A stretch of DNA of 64,000 nucleotides from an uncultured Pseudomonadota bacterium (GCA_903875225.1 CAIQVJ010000089.1:1-64000), one strand, 5' to 3'; numbered from the stretch's first letter, positions 1 to 9,128 are shown. A program made the numbers and translations. The notes: generated from the sequence alone by a model not told the origin.

Positions 1-267
1 CGCGCGTCCGGGTCGAGTCGACGAGCGAACGCAGCCCCGACCGCTTTCTATAGGAGAAGCCCACGGGGCCCCGGGCGCGCGTACTCGCGCGTCCGGATCG
101 AGTCGACGAGCGAACGCAGCCCCGACCGCCTTCTATAGGAGAAGTCCACGGGGCCCCGGGCGCGCGTACCCGCGCGTCCGGGTCGAGTCGACGAGCGAAC
201 GCAGCCCCGACCGCTTTCTATAGGAGAAGCCCACGGGGCCCCGGTCGCGCGTACCCGCGCGTCCGGG
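1..267. repeat. 85-bp tandem direct repeats, three copies plus a partial fourth
   Basis: Units start at 1, 86 and 171, and a 12-base remnant starts at 256. Copies differ at only a few positions and share the stretch CTATAGGAG. The window edge cuts the array, so the real copy number is unknown. Each junction can form a hairpin, with CCGGGCGCGCG pairing with CGCGCGTCCGG around a TACC or TACT loop (one G-U pair). The arm before the last remnant reads CCGGTCGCGCG and breaks one pair. A period of 85 is not a multiple of three, and no ORF is reported here, so this is non-coding. Bases 268-320 up to the first gene show nothing I recognise apart from its ribosome binding site. Confidence 0.93.
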
Positions 268-323
268 GTTAGCAGGCGCCCTCCCCCTCCTCCGCCCTTC
301 AGACCCTCGGAATTGGAGCCTTG

Positions 324-941
324 ATGAAAAAGTGGCTGCCCTACATCATCGCCGCGCTGCTCGGCCTCGGCGTGGCCGTCGCCATGTTCCTCCCGAACAC
401 CGACACCACGGCGCCAAAGGCGACCACCTCGGGCAAGTCGACGTTCGTGAAGAAGATCGACAAGGATGGCATGACCATGAAGACCGTGCCCGAAGGGGGG
501 GACCCCAACGCGCCCTCAGCGGCGGAGCGGGCGAGTGCAGACCGCGCTGCCGGCATCATGCCGCCTGAACCCGGCACGCTACGTCCCCAGAACGCCGGAG
601 AGCTGGCGCATGCCGAGCGCACCGCCCGGTCCTTCAACAAGCACTACATGGCGGTCGCCGTCTACTGGAACCGGCTCGGGCCGCTCGTGGGTGCCACCGA
701 CCCCGCGGTCGCGAAGGAGTGCACCGCCATGGACCTCTACCTGCGCGACCAGAGCAAGCTCGGGGATGACGACCTGAATGTGACCGACGTGCTCACGAAG
801 GAGCTGCAACTGGAGAAGAAGGTGCGCACGCTCGGCATCCAGGACGCCAACCTCACCGCGATCCTCGACTACATCAACAATTCGGCGAACACGACCCTGC
901 AGGGCGGCGACCCGACCACCATCCCCAAGCCCGGGAAGTAG
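324..941 (+). CDS. Membrane-anchored hypothetical protein
   Basis: A 205-residue protein with one N-terminal hydrophobic segment (residues 4-24, after MKKW) followed by a Thr/Lys-rich stretch and a soluble, probably helical domain. It looks like a signal anchor with the rest outside the cytoplasm; I recognise no family. The ORF track starts at TTG 321, but GGAG at 315-318 sits five bases before ATG 324 and only two before the TTG, so ATG is chosen. It lies two bases before the TPR gene, so the two are probably co-transcribed, and it is the first gene of the 0.3-5.8 kb run. Confidence 0.8.
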   Translation: MKKWLPYIIAALLGLGVAVAMFLPNTDTTAPKATTSGKSTFVKKIDKDGMTMKTVPEGGDPNAPSAAERASADRAAGIMPPEPGTLRPQNAGELAHAERTARSFNKHYMAVAVYWNRLGPLVGATDPAVAKECTAMDLYLRDQSKLGDDDLNVTDVLTKELQLEKKVRTLGIQDANLTAILDYINNSANTTLQGGDPTTIPKPGK

Positions 942-943
942 AC

Positions 944-2209
944 ATGTCCGAGTCGGGTCCGGGCGCGCGCGCCCTTCACGCAGCGCTCAACGCGCTGCAA
1001 CAGCAGAATCACGCGGTCGCCGCAGGTGCAGCCGCAGAAGCGCTCGATGCCTTCACCTCCCACGGCGACGCCACCGGCGCTGCCGCTGCGCATCAGGTGC
1101 TCGCGATGGTCGCAGCGGGGAGAGGCGATCTGGCCTCCGCGCTCGCCCATGTCGACGCCGCCATCCCGCTGCGTGAGCAGACCGGCGACAACGAAGGCCT
1201 CGCTTCCTTGTTCCAGGAGCGCTTCGAACTCTCGCTGCACACCGGGGACCTCGCCGGCGCGCGCCAGGCCCTGCTCAAGCAGAAGGCAGCGCACGAACGC
1301 ACGGGCGATCGTGAGGGCGTGGCCCACGCCAACCACCAGCTTGCGCAGATCCTGCTGCAGGAGGGCCAGATCGACGCAGCCGAGGCGCTGGCACAGGAGG
1401 CGATCTTCGCCATGGAGGGCCCGCAGGGTGCCCGGGCGCGATCCGCGCTCCACCTGCTGCTCGCCAACATCGAGGTGGCGCGGGGTGCTCCCGAGAAGGG
1501 CTTGCGGCACGGGAAGGAGGCGCTGGAGCTTGCCCGGCAGGCGCGGTTCCGTCCCGGGGAGATCGACGCGCTGCAGGAGTTGGGCACCTTGCACGCCGCG
1601 ATGGGCGAGCTCCAGGCCGCCCGGCGGGCGTTGGAGGAGGCGCTTGTGGGACGGGAGCTCCTCAAGGACCTGGAGGGGAGGGCACAGACGTTGAGGGAGC
1701 TCGCGACGCTGGAGTTCGCGGCGGGGGAGGTCGATGCCGGCTTCGAGCGGCTCGACTACGCCGTGCGCACGTTGCGGGAGGCGCACAACTTCATCGGAGA
1801 GGTCGCGATCCTGCAGCTCACGCAGGCGTTCGCGGACGAGCACGACCGGGAGGAGGTCGGGAACCAGGCCGGCCGCGACATGATCGCTGCCGCCGCGCTC
1901 ACCGAGGATCCCGAGGCGATCGGGGCGGCGCACTTCGCCCTGGCGACACGTCTGGCGGTGAGCGGAGATCTCGGCGGGGCGCGCAACAGCTTCTCGGCCG
2001 CGCACACCCTGCAGAACCAGGCCGGCAAGATCCACGAGGCAGCCGTGAGCCTCGGCATGCTGGGCCAGGTGGCGAGCGCCATGGGGGATCCCGCGGGCAT
2101 CGAGATGATGCGCGAGAGCCTCGCGGCGCTGGAGGGCATGGGCAGCGAGGCCGCCGATGCGCTCCGGCCGATCCTGGCGGAGCTGGAGAGCAGCGGGGAG
2201 GGGGGCTGA
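944..2209 (+). CDS. TPR repeat protein
   Basis: A 421-residue, Ala/Glu/Leu-rich helical protein with many degenerate 34-residue tetratricopeptide units, with small residues (A/G) and L/Y at the spacing expected for TPR helices. There is no signal peptide or membrane segment, so it is probably a cytoplasmic scaffold. Partners are unknown. Its TGA overlaps the ATG of the HAD hydrolase by one base, which suggests translational coupling. The long minus-strand ORF in the track (869-2377) is a codon-bias shadow of this gene. Confidence 0.85.
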   Translation: MSESGPGARALHAALNALQQQNHAVAAGAAAEALDAFTSHGDATGAAAAHQVLAMVAAGRGDLASALAHVDAAIPLREQTGDNEGLASLFQERFELSLHTGDLAGARQALLKQKAAHERTGDREGVAHANHQLAQILLQEGQIDAAEALAQEAIFAMEGPQGARARSALHLLLANIEVARGAPEKGLRHGKEALELARQARFRPGEIDALQELGTLHAAMGELQAARRALEEALVGRELLKDLEGRAQTLRELATLEFAAGEVDAGFERLDYAVRTLREAHNFIGEVAILQLTQAFADEHDREEVGNQAGRDMIAAAALTEDPEAIGAAHFALATRLAVSGDLGGARNSFSAAHTLQNQAGKIHEAAVSLGMLGQVASAMGDPAGIEMMRESLAALEGMGSEAADALRPILAELESSGEGG

Positions 2210-2943
2210 TGCGCGCGCGTGGCTATGCCCCGTTCGCGGCATCTCCAGAGAACGATGCCCTGCTCGACAGCATCGTCGCGCGGGCGGAGCCCGGCAGGGC
2301 CGCTGTGTTCGACCTGGACGGGTGCCTGTTCGACACCCGGCCACGCCAGGTGCGCATCTTCCGCGAGCTGGCGGCACAGCAGGGCTGGGCCCAGCTCTGC
2401 TCGGTGCGGGAGGAGCACTTCCTGGACTGGTCGCTCCGCACGACCATGCTCAACGCGGGCATCGCGCCCGACTGGGTCGAGGCCCACGAGCCGCTCGTCC
2501 GCGCGTGGTGGGAGAAGTGCTTCTTCAGCTCTCCCTACGTGATCTACGACCACGCGATGCCCGGCGCTCCCTCGCTGGTCCGCGCGGTGTGGGAGCGGGG
2601 CGCCCAGGTCGTCTACCTGACTGGGCGCGACATCGCGATGGTGCCCGGGACCGAGATCGCGCTGCGCGCATTCGGCTTTCCCTACAACGCCGTCCGCACC
2701 TCGCTGCTCATGAAGCCGAGGTTCGACATGGACGACACCGAGTTCAAGGAGGGCGCCCTGGAGTCGATCGCAGATCTGGGGCCCACCACGATCTACCTGG
2801 ACAACGAGCCGGCCAACCTGAACATCTACAAACGGCGGCACCCCAACGCCCACGTCGTGTTCGTGGAGACGGACCACAGCCCGCGCCCCGACGAGCCAGG
2901 GCCGACGATCCCGTGGCTACGCAGCTTCTGGAGGACGCGTTGA
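2209..2943 (+). CDS. HAD-superfamily hydrolase
   Basis: A 244-residue protein of the haloacid dehalogenase fold, whose members are mostly phosphatases using an aspartyl-phosphate intermediate. Motif I is FDLDGCLFDTR (about residues 35-45, both aspartates present), motif II is YLTGRD (about 139-144), and YLDNEPAN near 198-205 fits the acidic motif IV. The sequence between motifs I and II fits a helical cap. The substrate cannot be predicted. It overlaps the upstream TPR gene by one base, and its 3' end overlaps the hslO start, so it sits inside an operon. Confidence 0.87.
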   Translation: MRARGYAPFAASPENDALLDSIVARAEPGRAAVFDLDGCLFDTRPRQVRIFRELAAQQGWAQLCSVREEHFLDWSLRTTMLNAGIAPDWVEAHEPLVRAWWEKCFFSSPYVIYDHAMPGAPSLVRAVWERGAQVVYLTGRDIAMVPGTEIALRAFGFPYNAVRTSLLMKPRFDMDDTEFKEGALESIADLGPTTIYLDNEPANLNIYKRRHPNAHVVFVETDHSPRPDEPGPTIPWLRSFWRTR

Positions 2944-3833
2944 GCGAGGTCGGCGTCGTGGTCGAGCAGACCCCGGGGCGGTTCGCGGTCGCCCTCGCGC
3001 TGGGTGGTCGCGCGCGCGTGATGGTCGCGGTGGTGCACGAGCAGGCCGACGAGGTCCGCAGGCGCCACGACCTCGACCGCGCGGCTGCCGTGCTCGCCGC
3101 CGAGGGCCTCGTCGCCGCCGTGCTGCTCTCCGCGCACATCAAGGGCGAGGAGCGCATGACCGTGCAGGTCGCGAGTGACCTGCCCCCCTTCACGTTCTCC
3201 GCCGACGTCGACGCTGTTGGCACCCTTCGCGCCCGCTTCGTCCCCGCGCGTGGGATCATGCCGGTGAAGAAGTTCACCGGCATGTTGCTCGCGATGAAGT
3301 CGCTCGGCCAGCATGAGCTGTACCGGGGGGTCTCGCCCGTCACGGACGAGACCTTCGAGCAGGCGCTGGGTCGCTTCCTCAAGCAGAGCCAGCAGACGGA
3401 CGCACGCGTCCGGGTGCTGTGCCGCCTGGACAAGCGCGGACACGTCCGGTTCGCGGCGGGGATGCTCATCGAACGCATGCCGGGCATCTCGGCCGAGGAC
3501 TTCGCCGCTGCCTTCGACGAGACCATGCAGCCCGGCGTGGGGAATGCGGCCAAACAGGCGACCGACTTCGAGAAGCTGGTCACCGACTTCGCCATGGGGC
3601 AGCTCGCGGGCGCGTCCATCGAGCCGCTGGGGTTCCAGGACTTCGTGTTCCGGTGCTCCTGCACACGGGACCGCGTCGCCGCGATGCTGCGCACCCTCGG
3701 CCTCGAGGAGCTGGGCGCGATCAAGCAGGAGCAGGGCCAGGCCGAGATCACCTGCAACTTCTGCAACACCCGCTACGTCTTCGACGGGTCCGCGCTCGAC
3801 GGGCTCATGGTCGGGCTGGTTCCGGCCTCGTAG
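2940..3833 (+). CDS. hslO: Hsp33 redox-regulated chaperone
   Basis: A 297-residue Hsp33, a cytoplasmic holdase activated when oxidation releases zinc from four cysteines. The C-terminal zinc motif is complete, with CSC at residues 239-241 and CNFC at 272-275, and the N-terminal part has the family stretch around HIKGEERMTVQV. No ATG fits. TTG 2940 is chosen because GGAGG (2930-2934) lies five bases upstream and the TTG overlaps the HAD stop as TTGA. GTG 2913 is a weaker alternative adding nine residues. The length fits the family. Confidence 0.93.
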   Translation: MSEVGVVVEQTPGRFAVALALGGRARVMVAVVHEQADEVRRRHDLDRAAAVLAAEGLVAAVLLSAHIKGEERMTVQVASDLPPFTFSADVDAVGTLRARFVPARGIMPVKKFTGMLLAMKSLGQHELYRGVSPVTDETFEQALGRFLKQSQQTDARVRVLCRLDKRGHVRFAAGMLIERMPGISAEDFAAAFDETMQPGVGNAAKQATDFEKLVTDFAMGQLAGASIEPLGFQDFVFRCSCTRDRVAAMLRTLGLEELGAIKQEQGQAEITCNFCNTRYVFDGSALDGLMVGLVPAS

Positions 3834-4550
3834 GTGTCCGGGGTGAACGTCGTGCGGGTCGACACCGTCGAGTCCACGCAGACGCTGGCGAAAGATCTGG
3901 CCGCGGGCGGGGCGCCGCACGGGCTCGTCGTGCGCGCCGAGCGGCAGACCCGGGGCAGGGGACGCCTCTCCCGCTCCTGGGAGAGTGAGCCAGGCGAAGG
4001 GCTCCTCTTCTCCATCGTGCTCCGTCCCGGCGGCGCGCTGCGGGATGCCCCGTTGCTCACGCTCGGCGCTGCCGCCGGGCTGGCCGAGGCGCTCGACACG
4101 AAGGTGAAGTGGCCGAATGACCTGGTGGTAGGCGATCCGGGTGCAGGACCGCGCAAGCTCGGCGGGCTCCTCGGGGAGCTCGAGACAGACCCCGGCGAGG
4201 AGGGCCCTACGGTGCGCCATGTGGTGCTCGGAGTGGGGCTGAACGTGCTCCAGCGCAGCTTTCCTCCGCACCTGCCATTCGCCACCTCGTTGTGGCGGGA
4301 GCGCGCCGGGCCTCGGCGTGCGGAGCTGGACCGCGACGAGGTGTTCGAGTGCGCCGTGGCGGCGATCCTGCGGTGGCACGACCACCCCGAACGCCTTGGG
4401 CTGTGGCGACGTCGCGCGCACACGCTTGGGGAGCGCGTGACGCTGAACACCGGGCAGGGCGCCATCACCGGCGTCGCAACCGGCCTCGCCGACGACGGGG
4501 CCCTGCTGGTGGACGGCCGAGCCGTGTATGTGGGGGAGATCGCGGGTTAG
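3834..4550 (+). CDS. birA: Biotin-[acetyl-CoA-carboxylase] ligase
   Basis: A 238-residue biotin protein ligase, which makes biotinyl-AMP and transfers biotin to the lysine of biotin carrier proteins. It has the biotin/ATP-binding GRGR motif at residues 41-44 and KVKWPNDL near residue 85. It lacks the N-terminal DNA-binding domain of E. coli BirA, so it is a monofunctional class I enzyme and should not repress transcription. GTG 3834 directly follows the hslO stop. Likely clients encoded in or near this window are the carrier protein at 34489 and an AccB partner of AccA. Confidence 0.92.
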   Translation: MSGVNVVRVDTVESTQTLAKDLAAGGAPHGLVVRAERQTRGRGRLSRSWESEPGEGLLFSIVLRPGGALRDAPLLTLGAAAGLAEALDTKVKWPNDLVVGDPGAGPRKLGGLLGELETDPGEEGPTVRHVVLGVGLNVLQRSFPPHLPFATSLWRERAGPRRAELDRDEVFECAVAAILRWHDHPERLGLWRRRAHTLGERVTLNTGQGAITGVATGLADDGALLVDGRAVYVGEIAG

Positions 4551-4558
4551 TCCGGTGC

Positions 4559-5278
4559 ATGTCCGAAGCCATGTACGGCAGCCACGCCGACCTGTACGAC
4601 GCGATCTACGCAGAGAAAGACTACGTCGCCGAGGCGGCGCGCCTGCATGCGCTGCTCGCCGAGCGAGGGGTCGCAGACGGCGCACGCATCGCAGAGGTCG
4701 CGTGCGGCACCGGCAAGCACCTCGCGGAGCTGCGCCGCTGGTACCAGGTCTCCGGAACCGACCTGAGCCCGGAGATGTTGAAGATCGCACAGGGCCGGCT
4801 GCCCGGCGTCTCCATGACGTGTGCGGACATGCGCACCCCGCCTTCCGAGGGCGCGCTCGATGCGGTGCTCTGCCTTTTCTCCTCCATCGGCTACCTGCAT
4901 GGCGCAGCGGCGCTCGATGCTGGACTACGGGCCTTTGCGGCCGGGCTACGCCCGGGTGGCGTGGTGATCGTCGAGCCGTGGATCGACCCCGGATCGTTCC
5001 GCGAGGGGCACGTGTACTCCCAGCACGTGGACGGACCGGCGCTGAGCCTCACCCGTATGAGCGCCGGACGTCGCGAAGGTGATCTCTCGGTCATCGAGTT
5101 CCATTGGCTGGTCGGCCGCGAGGGGCAGGGCATCGAACACTTCGTGGAGACACACGCGCTCTGGCTGTGTGCCAGGGATGCGTTCGGCGCTGCTCTGGAC
5201 CGCGCCGGGTTCGACGCGGAGTACTTGGACGCGGGCCTCTCCGCGGGACGTGGGCTTTGGGTCGGGCGCCGCCGGTGA
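4559..5278 (+). CDS. Class I SAM-dependent methyltransferase
   Basis: A 239-residue methyltransferase. Motif I is IAEVACGTGKH (about residues 42-52), followed by the acidic post-motif GTDLSPEML and the CADMR segment that usually contacts the adenine. The N-terminus (MYGSHADLYDAIYAEKDY) resembles small-molecule methyltransferases of the UbiE/desosamine N-methylase type. The substrate is unknown. ATG 4559 follows the birA stop by eight bases. The longer ORF in the track (from 4292) runs through birA and is not the real start. Confidence 0.85.
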   Translation: MSEAMYGSHADLYDAIYAEKDYVAEAARLHALLAERGVADGARIAEVACGTGKHLAELRRWYQVSGTDLSPEMLKIAQGRLPGVSMTCADMRTPPSEGALDAVLCLFSSIGYLHGAAALDAGLRAFAAGLRPGGVVIVEPWIDPGSFREGHVYSQHVDGPALSLTRMSAGRREGDLSVIEFHWLVGREGQGIEHFVETHALWLCARDAFGAALDRAGFDAEYLDAGLSAGRGLWVGRRR

Positions 5279-5330
5279 GCTTCGATAGGATCGGCGCGTG
5301 GCGCCCCGTGCCCGTGGGTTAGGGGTCTGC

Positions 5331-5837
5331 ATGGATCCCAAGCGCTTCACGGCCGTGCTCGGCCAGTTTCTCTCCGGCGTCACCGTCATCACCGCGGTCC
5401 GGGTCGACGACACCGGGGTGCCCAGGTTGCACGGGATGACAGCGAGCGCGTTCATGTCGCTCTCCATCGACCCGCCGCTCGTCGTCGTGAGCGTGCAACG
5501 CAAGGCCCACATGCACGCGCACCTCGCGGCGGGCGGCCCGTTCGCGATCAGCGTGCTGGCGGCGGGGCAGGAGCTGACCTCCAACCACTATGCAGGGTGG
5601 CCGAAAGCCGGCTTTGAACCCATGATGCTTGCCGTCGGCCCCGAAGGGCCGTATCGTACGCCGGTGGTGGCGGAGGCCCTCGCGTGGCTCGACCTCGATC
5701 TGCACGCCGCGGTGGATGCGGGCGACCACACGCTCTTCATCGGGCGTGTGGTCGACCTGGATCGTGGCCCGGACCCGGATCGTGGGCCGCTGGCCTACTT
5801 TGCCGGGAAATACGGGGTCTTCACGAAGGCTGGCTAG
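5331..5837 (+). CDS. Flavin reductase domain (FMN-binding) protein
   Basis: A 168-residue protein of the flavin reductase-like, FMN-binding split-barrel family. The start FLSGVTVIT followed by GMTASAFMSLSIDPPLVVVSV is typical; such proteins reduce FMN or FAD for partner monooxygenases or bind flavin themselves. ATG 5331 gives the usual family N-terminus, while the track's GTG 5298 adds an unconserved extension. A short near-duplication near the C-terminus gives RGPDPDRGP. It is convergent with the acyl-CoA dehydrogenase, with one base between the stops. Confidence 0.83.
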   Translation: MDPKRFTAVLGQFLSGVTVITAVRVDDTGVPRLHGMTASAFMSLSIDPPLVVVSVQRKAHMHAHLAAGGPFAISVLAAGQELTSNHYAGWPKAGFEPMMLAVGPEGPYRTPVVAEALAWLDLDLHAAVDAGDHTLFIGRVVDLDRGPDPDRGPLAYFAGKYGVFTKAG

Positions 5838-5838
5838 C

Positions 5839-6993
5839 CTACTTCCCGCGGACCATGAGCTCACGGGAGATGATGAGCCGCTGGATCTGGGAGGTGCCTT
5901 CGTAGATCTGGAAGATCTTCGCGTCGCGCATGAGCTTCTCGACCGGGTACTCCTGGCTGTAGCCGTAGCCGCCGTACACCTGGACCGCGTTCGTCGTGAC
6001 CTTCATGGCGACGTCGCTGGCGAAGGCCTTCGCCATCGCGGCCTCCTTCGTGTTGCGCTGGCCGGAGTCCTTGAGCCACGCTGCGCGCCAGGTCATGAGC
6101 CGCGCGGCGTCGATCTCCATCGCCATCTCCGCGATCATGAAGCCGATCGCCTGGTGGTTCGCGATGGGCTGTCCGAAGGTCTTGCGCTCGCTCGCGTACT
6201 CGATCGAGTGCTCCATCGCGGCGCGCGCGACGCCCACGGCCGATGCTGCCACGCCCGGACGCGTGTAGTCGAACGCCGCCATCGCCAGCTTCCAGCCGTC
6301 GCCCACGACACCGACCACGTTCTCCTCGGGGACCTCCACGTTCTCGAAGGTGATGCCGCGCGTGTCCGAGCAGCGCTGGCCCATGTTGTACTCCTTGCGG
6401 CCCACGGAGACTCCGGGCCAGGAGCGCTCGACGATGAACCCCGTCATGCCGCCGCGGGCGAGCCGCGCCGGGTCGGTCAGAGCCACGACGAAGTACCAGT
6501 CTGCGACCCCCGCGTTGGTGATCCACATCTTGGTGCCGTTGAGGATCCACTTGTCGCCCTGCTTCACGGCGGTCGTCTTGAGGCCCTGGACATCGGAGCC
6601 CGCGTTCGGCTCGGTGACAGCGTAGGCGCAGAGGCTGAACTTCTCCGCGAACATCCCGAGGTACTTCTTCCTCAGCGACGGAGACCCGCCCAGGATCACG
6701 GGCTGCTGTGCGAGGCCGTTCGCCTCCACCGCAGTGCCGATGCCCGAGCATCCCCACGCCAGCTCTTCCGCGATGAGCATGCCGTCCACCGCGCCGATCC
6801 CGATGCCACCGTCCTCCTCGTGGATGTGCGTGTTCATCAGGCCCTGCTCGTTCGCCTTCTTGAGCACCTCCCAGGGGTACTCGCCCGTCTGGTCGTGGTG
6901 TGCGGACACCGGACGCATCTCGGTCCTGGCGAAGTCGTGGGCGAGGTCGCGGAGGGCCTCCTGCTCGTCGGTGAGGGCAAATGCGATGGCCAT
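5839..6993 (-). CDS. Acyl-CoA dehydrogenase, short-chain type
   Basis: A 384-residue FAD-dependent acyl-CoA dehydrogenase introducing the alpha-beta double bond into acyl-CoA. It shows the FAD-site stretch YAVTEPNAGSD, the ITNAG segment, and the C-terminal YEGTSQIQR motif, whose glutamate is the catalytic base in short-chain and butyryl-CoA dehydrogenases. ATG 6993 is preceded by AAGGAG six bases upstream; the longer track ORFs are read-through extensions. Electrons would go to electron-transfer flavoprotein, which is not encoded in this window. The crotonase and 3-hydroxyacyl-CoA dehydrogenase near 58 kb could be later steps of the same pathway. Confidence 0.94.
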   Translation of the reverse strand: MAIAFALTDEQEALRDLAHDFARTEMRPVSAHHDQTGEYPWEVLKKANEQGLMNTHIHEEDGGIGIGAVDGMLIAEELAWGCSGIGTAVEANGLAQQPVILGGSPSLRKKYLGMFAEKFSLCAYAVTEPNAGSDVQGLKTTAVKQGDKWILNGTKMWITNAGVADWYFVVALTDPARLARGGMTGFIVERSWPGVSVGRKEYNMGQRCSDTRGITFENVEVPEENVVGVVGDGWKLAMAAFDYTRPGVAASAVGVARAAMEHSIEYASERKTFGQPIANHQAIGFMIAEMAMEIDAARLMTWRAAWLKDSGQRNTKEAAMAKAFASDVAMKVTTNAVQVYGGYGYSQEYPVEKLMRDAKIFQIYEGTSQIQRLIISRELMVRGK

Positions 6994-7107
6994 TGGGGCT
7001 CCTTGATGGGGGTCTGAGGGGGCCGCTTTGTAACCCGGCCCGCCTTCCCCACCCCCCTCGTTTGACGGACCTTTGAATTCCGGTCCGGGGGTGCTTAGGC
7101 TCCGCGC

Positions 7108-7677
7108 ATGTCCTCCGATCCCTCCGTCCCCGCCGCCATCGACACCCTGCCGACGCCCAACCCCGACGCGCTGATGTTCCGCGTCCAGGAGACGTTGATC
7201 CCGGTCGGCACCTTCGAGTACCTCTCCGCGGCGCATGCCAGCGATGCGCCGCTGCCACGCCGGCTGTTCGATCTGTCGGGCGTCACGAGCGTGCTGGTCG
7301 CCCCGCGTTTCGTGACCGTCAACAAGGAGCCGATGATGCTCTGGCCGGAGCTGGTCCCGCAGATCAAGGCTGCCATCCGCGATTTCCTGGACTCCGGAGA
7401 CATGGCGGTGCCGGACGAGGACCTCGCTGTCGCCCACTACACCGATCCCGTGGAGCGCAGGATCGTGCGCCTCCTGGACGAGGTCATCCGCCCAGCCGTG
7501 GCAGAAGACGGCGGCGACATCATCTACCGCGGCCTGTTCGACGGCATCGTGCACGTGAAGCTCATCGGCTCCTGCTCCACCTGCCCCTCGAGCACCGCTA
7601 CGCTCGCCATGGGAGTGGAGCGCATGATGCTGGAGGAGATCCCCGAGGTGCGCGGGGTGCTGCAGGTGAGCGACTGA
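7108..7677 (+). CDS. NifU C-terminal domain (Nfu) iron-sulfur carrier protein
   Basis: A 189-residue Nfu-type protein. The N-terminal half matches the Nfu_N scaffold domain (PTPNPDALMF then SVLVAPRFVTVNK). The C-terminal half is the NifU-like thioredoxin-fold domain with the cluster-binding CSTC at residues 156-159 after the conserved AEDGGDI. Such proteins carry [4Fe-4S] clusters to apo-targets. The two-domain order is that of mitochondrial NFU1 rather than E. coli NfuA. It stands alone, divergent from the acyl-CoA dehydrogenase across 114 bases. Confidence 0.92.
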   Translation: MSSDPSVPAAIDTLPTPNPDALMFRVQETLIPVGTFEYLSAAHASDAPLPRRLFDLSGVTSVLVAPRFVTVNKEPMMLWPELVPQIKAAIRDFLDSGDMAVPDEDLAVAHYTDPVERRIVRLLDEVIRPAVAEDGGDIIYRGLFDGIVHVKLIGSCSTCPSSTATLAMGVERMMLEEIPEVRGVLQVSD

Positions 7678-7710
7678 GCGAGGCAGTAGGCGGGCTGGCC
7701 CGCCGTCCGC

Positions 7711-9009
7711 CTACATCGCCGGCGCCTTCGTCGGCTTCACGTCCGGGTCCATGCCGCCGAACACCTCGCCCCACTTGATGCGACCGGTGAGCTGCATGAG
7801 CGCGAACAGGGTCACGATGCCCAGCACCGTGATGGTCAGGCCGGTGAACCCATCGAAGAAGTGCGCGGTGCCGAACCCGACCTGGTAGAGCACCTGGGCG
7901 AGCCCGGCCTCCACAAAAGCGAACCGGGCGCCCACCACGAGGCGCAGGTAGCTCACCGTGAGCAGCACGCTCACGCAGCTTGCGATGCCGAACGCGATCT
8001 CGACCGGGAGCAGATCCGCGGTGTATGCGAACAGGAGGTTGAACGCAAAGAACGCGGAGGCGAGGAACAGGTAGTTCACCGGGTGGATCTCGTACTTGCG
8101 CAGGAGGCCGAGCACGTAGATCCACACGAAATAGAGCGCGAGCGGGATCGGGGCCGAGAACGAGAGCATCGAGGCGAGCTCACCGGGCTGGATGTGCGTC
8201 GGCATCGTCATCCCGATCGCCTGGCCGGTGACGAGCCGCGCGAACGTCCAGTCCAGCATCCACGCGTCGCCGACCTGGCTCTTGCTGGTAGGCGACAACG
8301 TCTGGGCAGGAAAGTCGATCGCAGTGAAGTCCGTGGACATGTGCAACTGGAAGTCCTCGACCTGCCCGACCTCTGCCGTCGGGACGTAGCGCCACTCGGT
8401 CATGCCCCGCGAGCGGTACTGGATGCCGAGCGTGACGATCTGTCCGGTGGTGAGGGGACCGGGGATGTTCACCGTGACCCGGCCGTGGTCGTTGGTGAGC
8501 GAGCGCGCGACGTCCTGCCCGTCGACGACGAACGTGAAGTCGTCGTAGATCCCCCCCGCGTCGGGGAACGCGAACCCGATCTGCAGGTGGGCGCCCTCCG
8601 GCACGTTCGTCTCGATCGGGAACTTCCAGGCGCCGTCGAACGCGACGCCGTACAGCGGAAACCACATCAGGCCCTTCCGGCGCTCATCGAGCTTCAGATC
8701 CGCCGTGATGCGCGTCTGGGTGGGCACGAGCGTGCTGGACCGGGTCTCCCAGGCCGGGGTGACCTTGCGGGTCACGTTGCCGGATGCGTCGGTGAACTGC
8801 TCCTCGCGGTTGATGAGCTCCTGCCAGACGAGCGCCGCGCTCGGCGCCTGCTGGGCCTGCGGGCTGCCCCACAGCTCCTGCACCCGGGAGGAGAGCGTTC
8901 CGTCCTGGTCGGACGTGCGGGCCGTGGTGACTCCGCCGAGGAGCATCCACGCCGTGAGGGCGAGCATGAAAACGCAGGCGATGCCGAAGATGCGCAGGAA
9001 CGGGGACAT
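7711..9009 (-). CDS. CreD-like inner membrane protein
   Basis: A 432-residue membrane protein with one hydrophobic segment at residues 5-25, a periplasmic beta-rich region of roughly 260 residues, and about five C-terminal membrane helices. The HPVNYLFLASAFFAFNLL stretch and the terminal TGRIKW resemble the C-terminal part of CreD (cell envelope integrity) proteins, which also end in a short TR-IDW motif. The resemblance is by pattern only, so the family call is moderate. ATG 9009 has AAGGAG upstream. It follows the VWA lipoprotein gene on the same strand, 119 bases downstream. Confidence 0.68.
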   Translation of the reverse strand: MSPFLRIFGIACVFMLALTAWMLLGGVTTARTSDQDGTLSSRVQELWGSPQAQQAPSAALVWQELINREEQFTDASGNVTRKVTPAWETRSSTLVPTQTRITADLKLDERRKGLMWFPLYGVAFDGAWKFPIETNVPEGAHLQIGFAFPDAGGIYDDFTFVVDGQDVARSLTNDHGRVTVNIPGPLTTGQIVTLGIQYRSRGMTEWRYVPTAEVGQVEDFQLHMSTDFTAIDFPAQTLSPTSKSQVGDAWMLDWTFARLVTGQAIGMTMPTHIQPGELASMLSFSAPIPLALYFVWIYVLGLLRKYEIHPVNYLFLASAFFAFNLLFAYTADLLPVEIAFGIASCVSVLLTVSYLRLVVGARFAFVEAGLAQVLYQVGFGTAHFFDGFTGLTITVLGIVTLFALMQLTGRIKWGEVFGGMDPDVKPTKAPAM

Positions 9010-9128
9010 TCGAGACTCCTTGTGTGGAGTCCAGACCATAGGTCGCACGCGTGGCGGGGATGTCGGCGGCGCGTGGCGACCTGGAGGCCCTGTTGTGCAA
9101 GCACGGTGCAGGGACGGCCTTTGGCCGC

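Noticed and set aside
1-267. CRISPR array
   Set aside because: Repeats are contiguous 85-base units with no unique spacers, and no cas genes are present.
869-2377. 502-residue minus-strand ORF opposite the TPR gene
   Set aside because: No domain, and it lies opposite a real gene with strong codon bias; typical GC-rich shadow frame.
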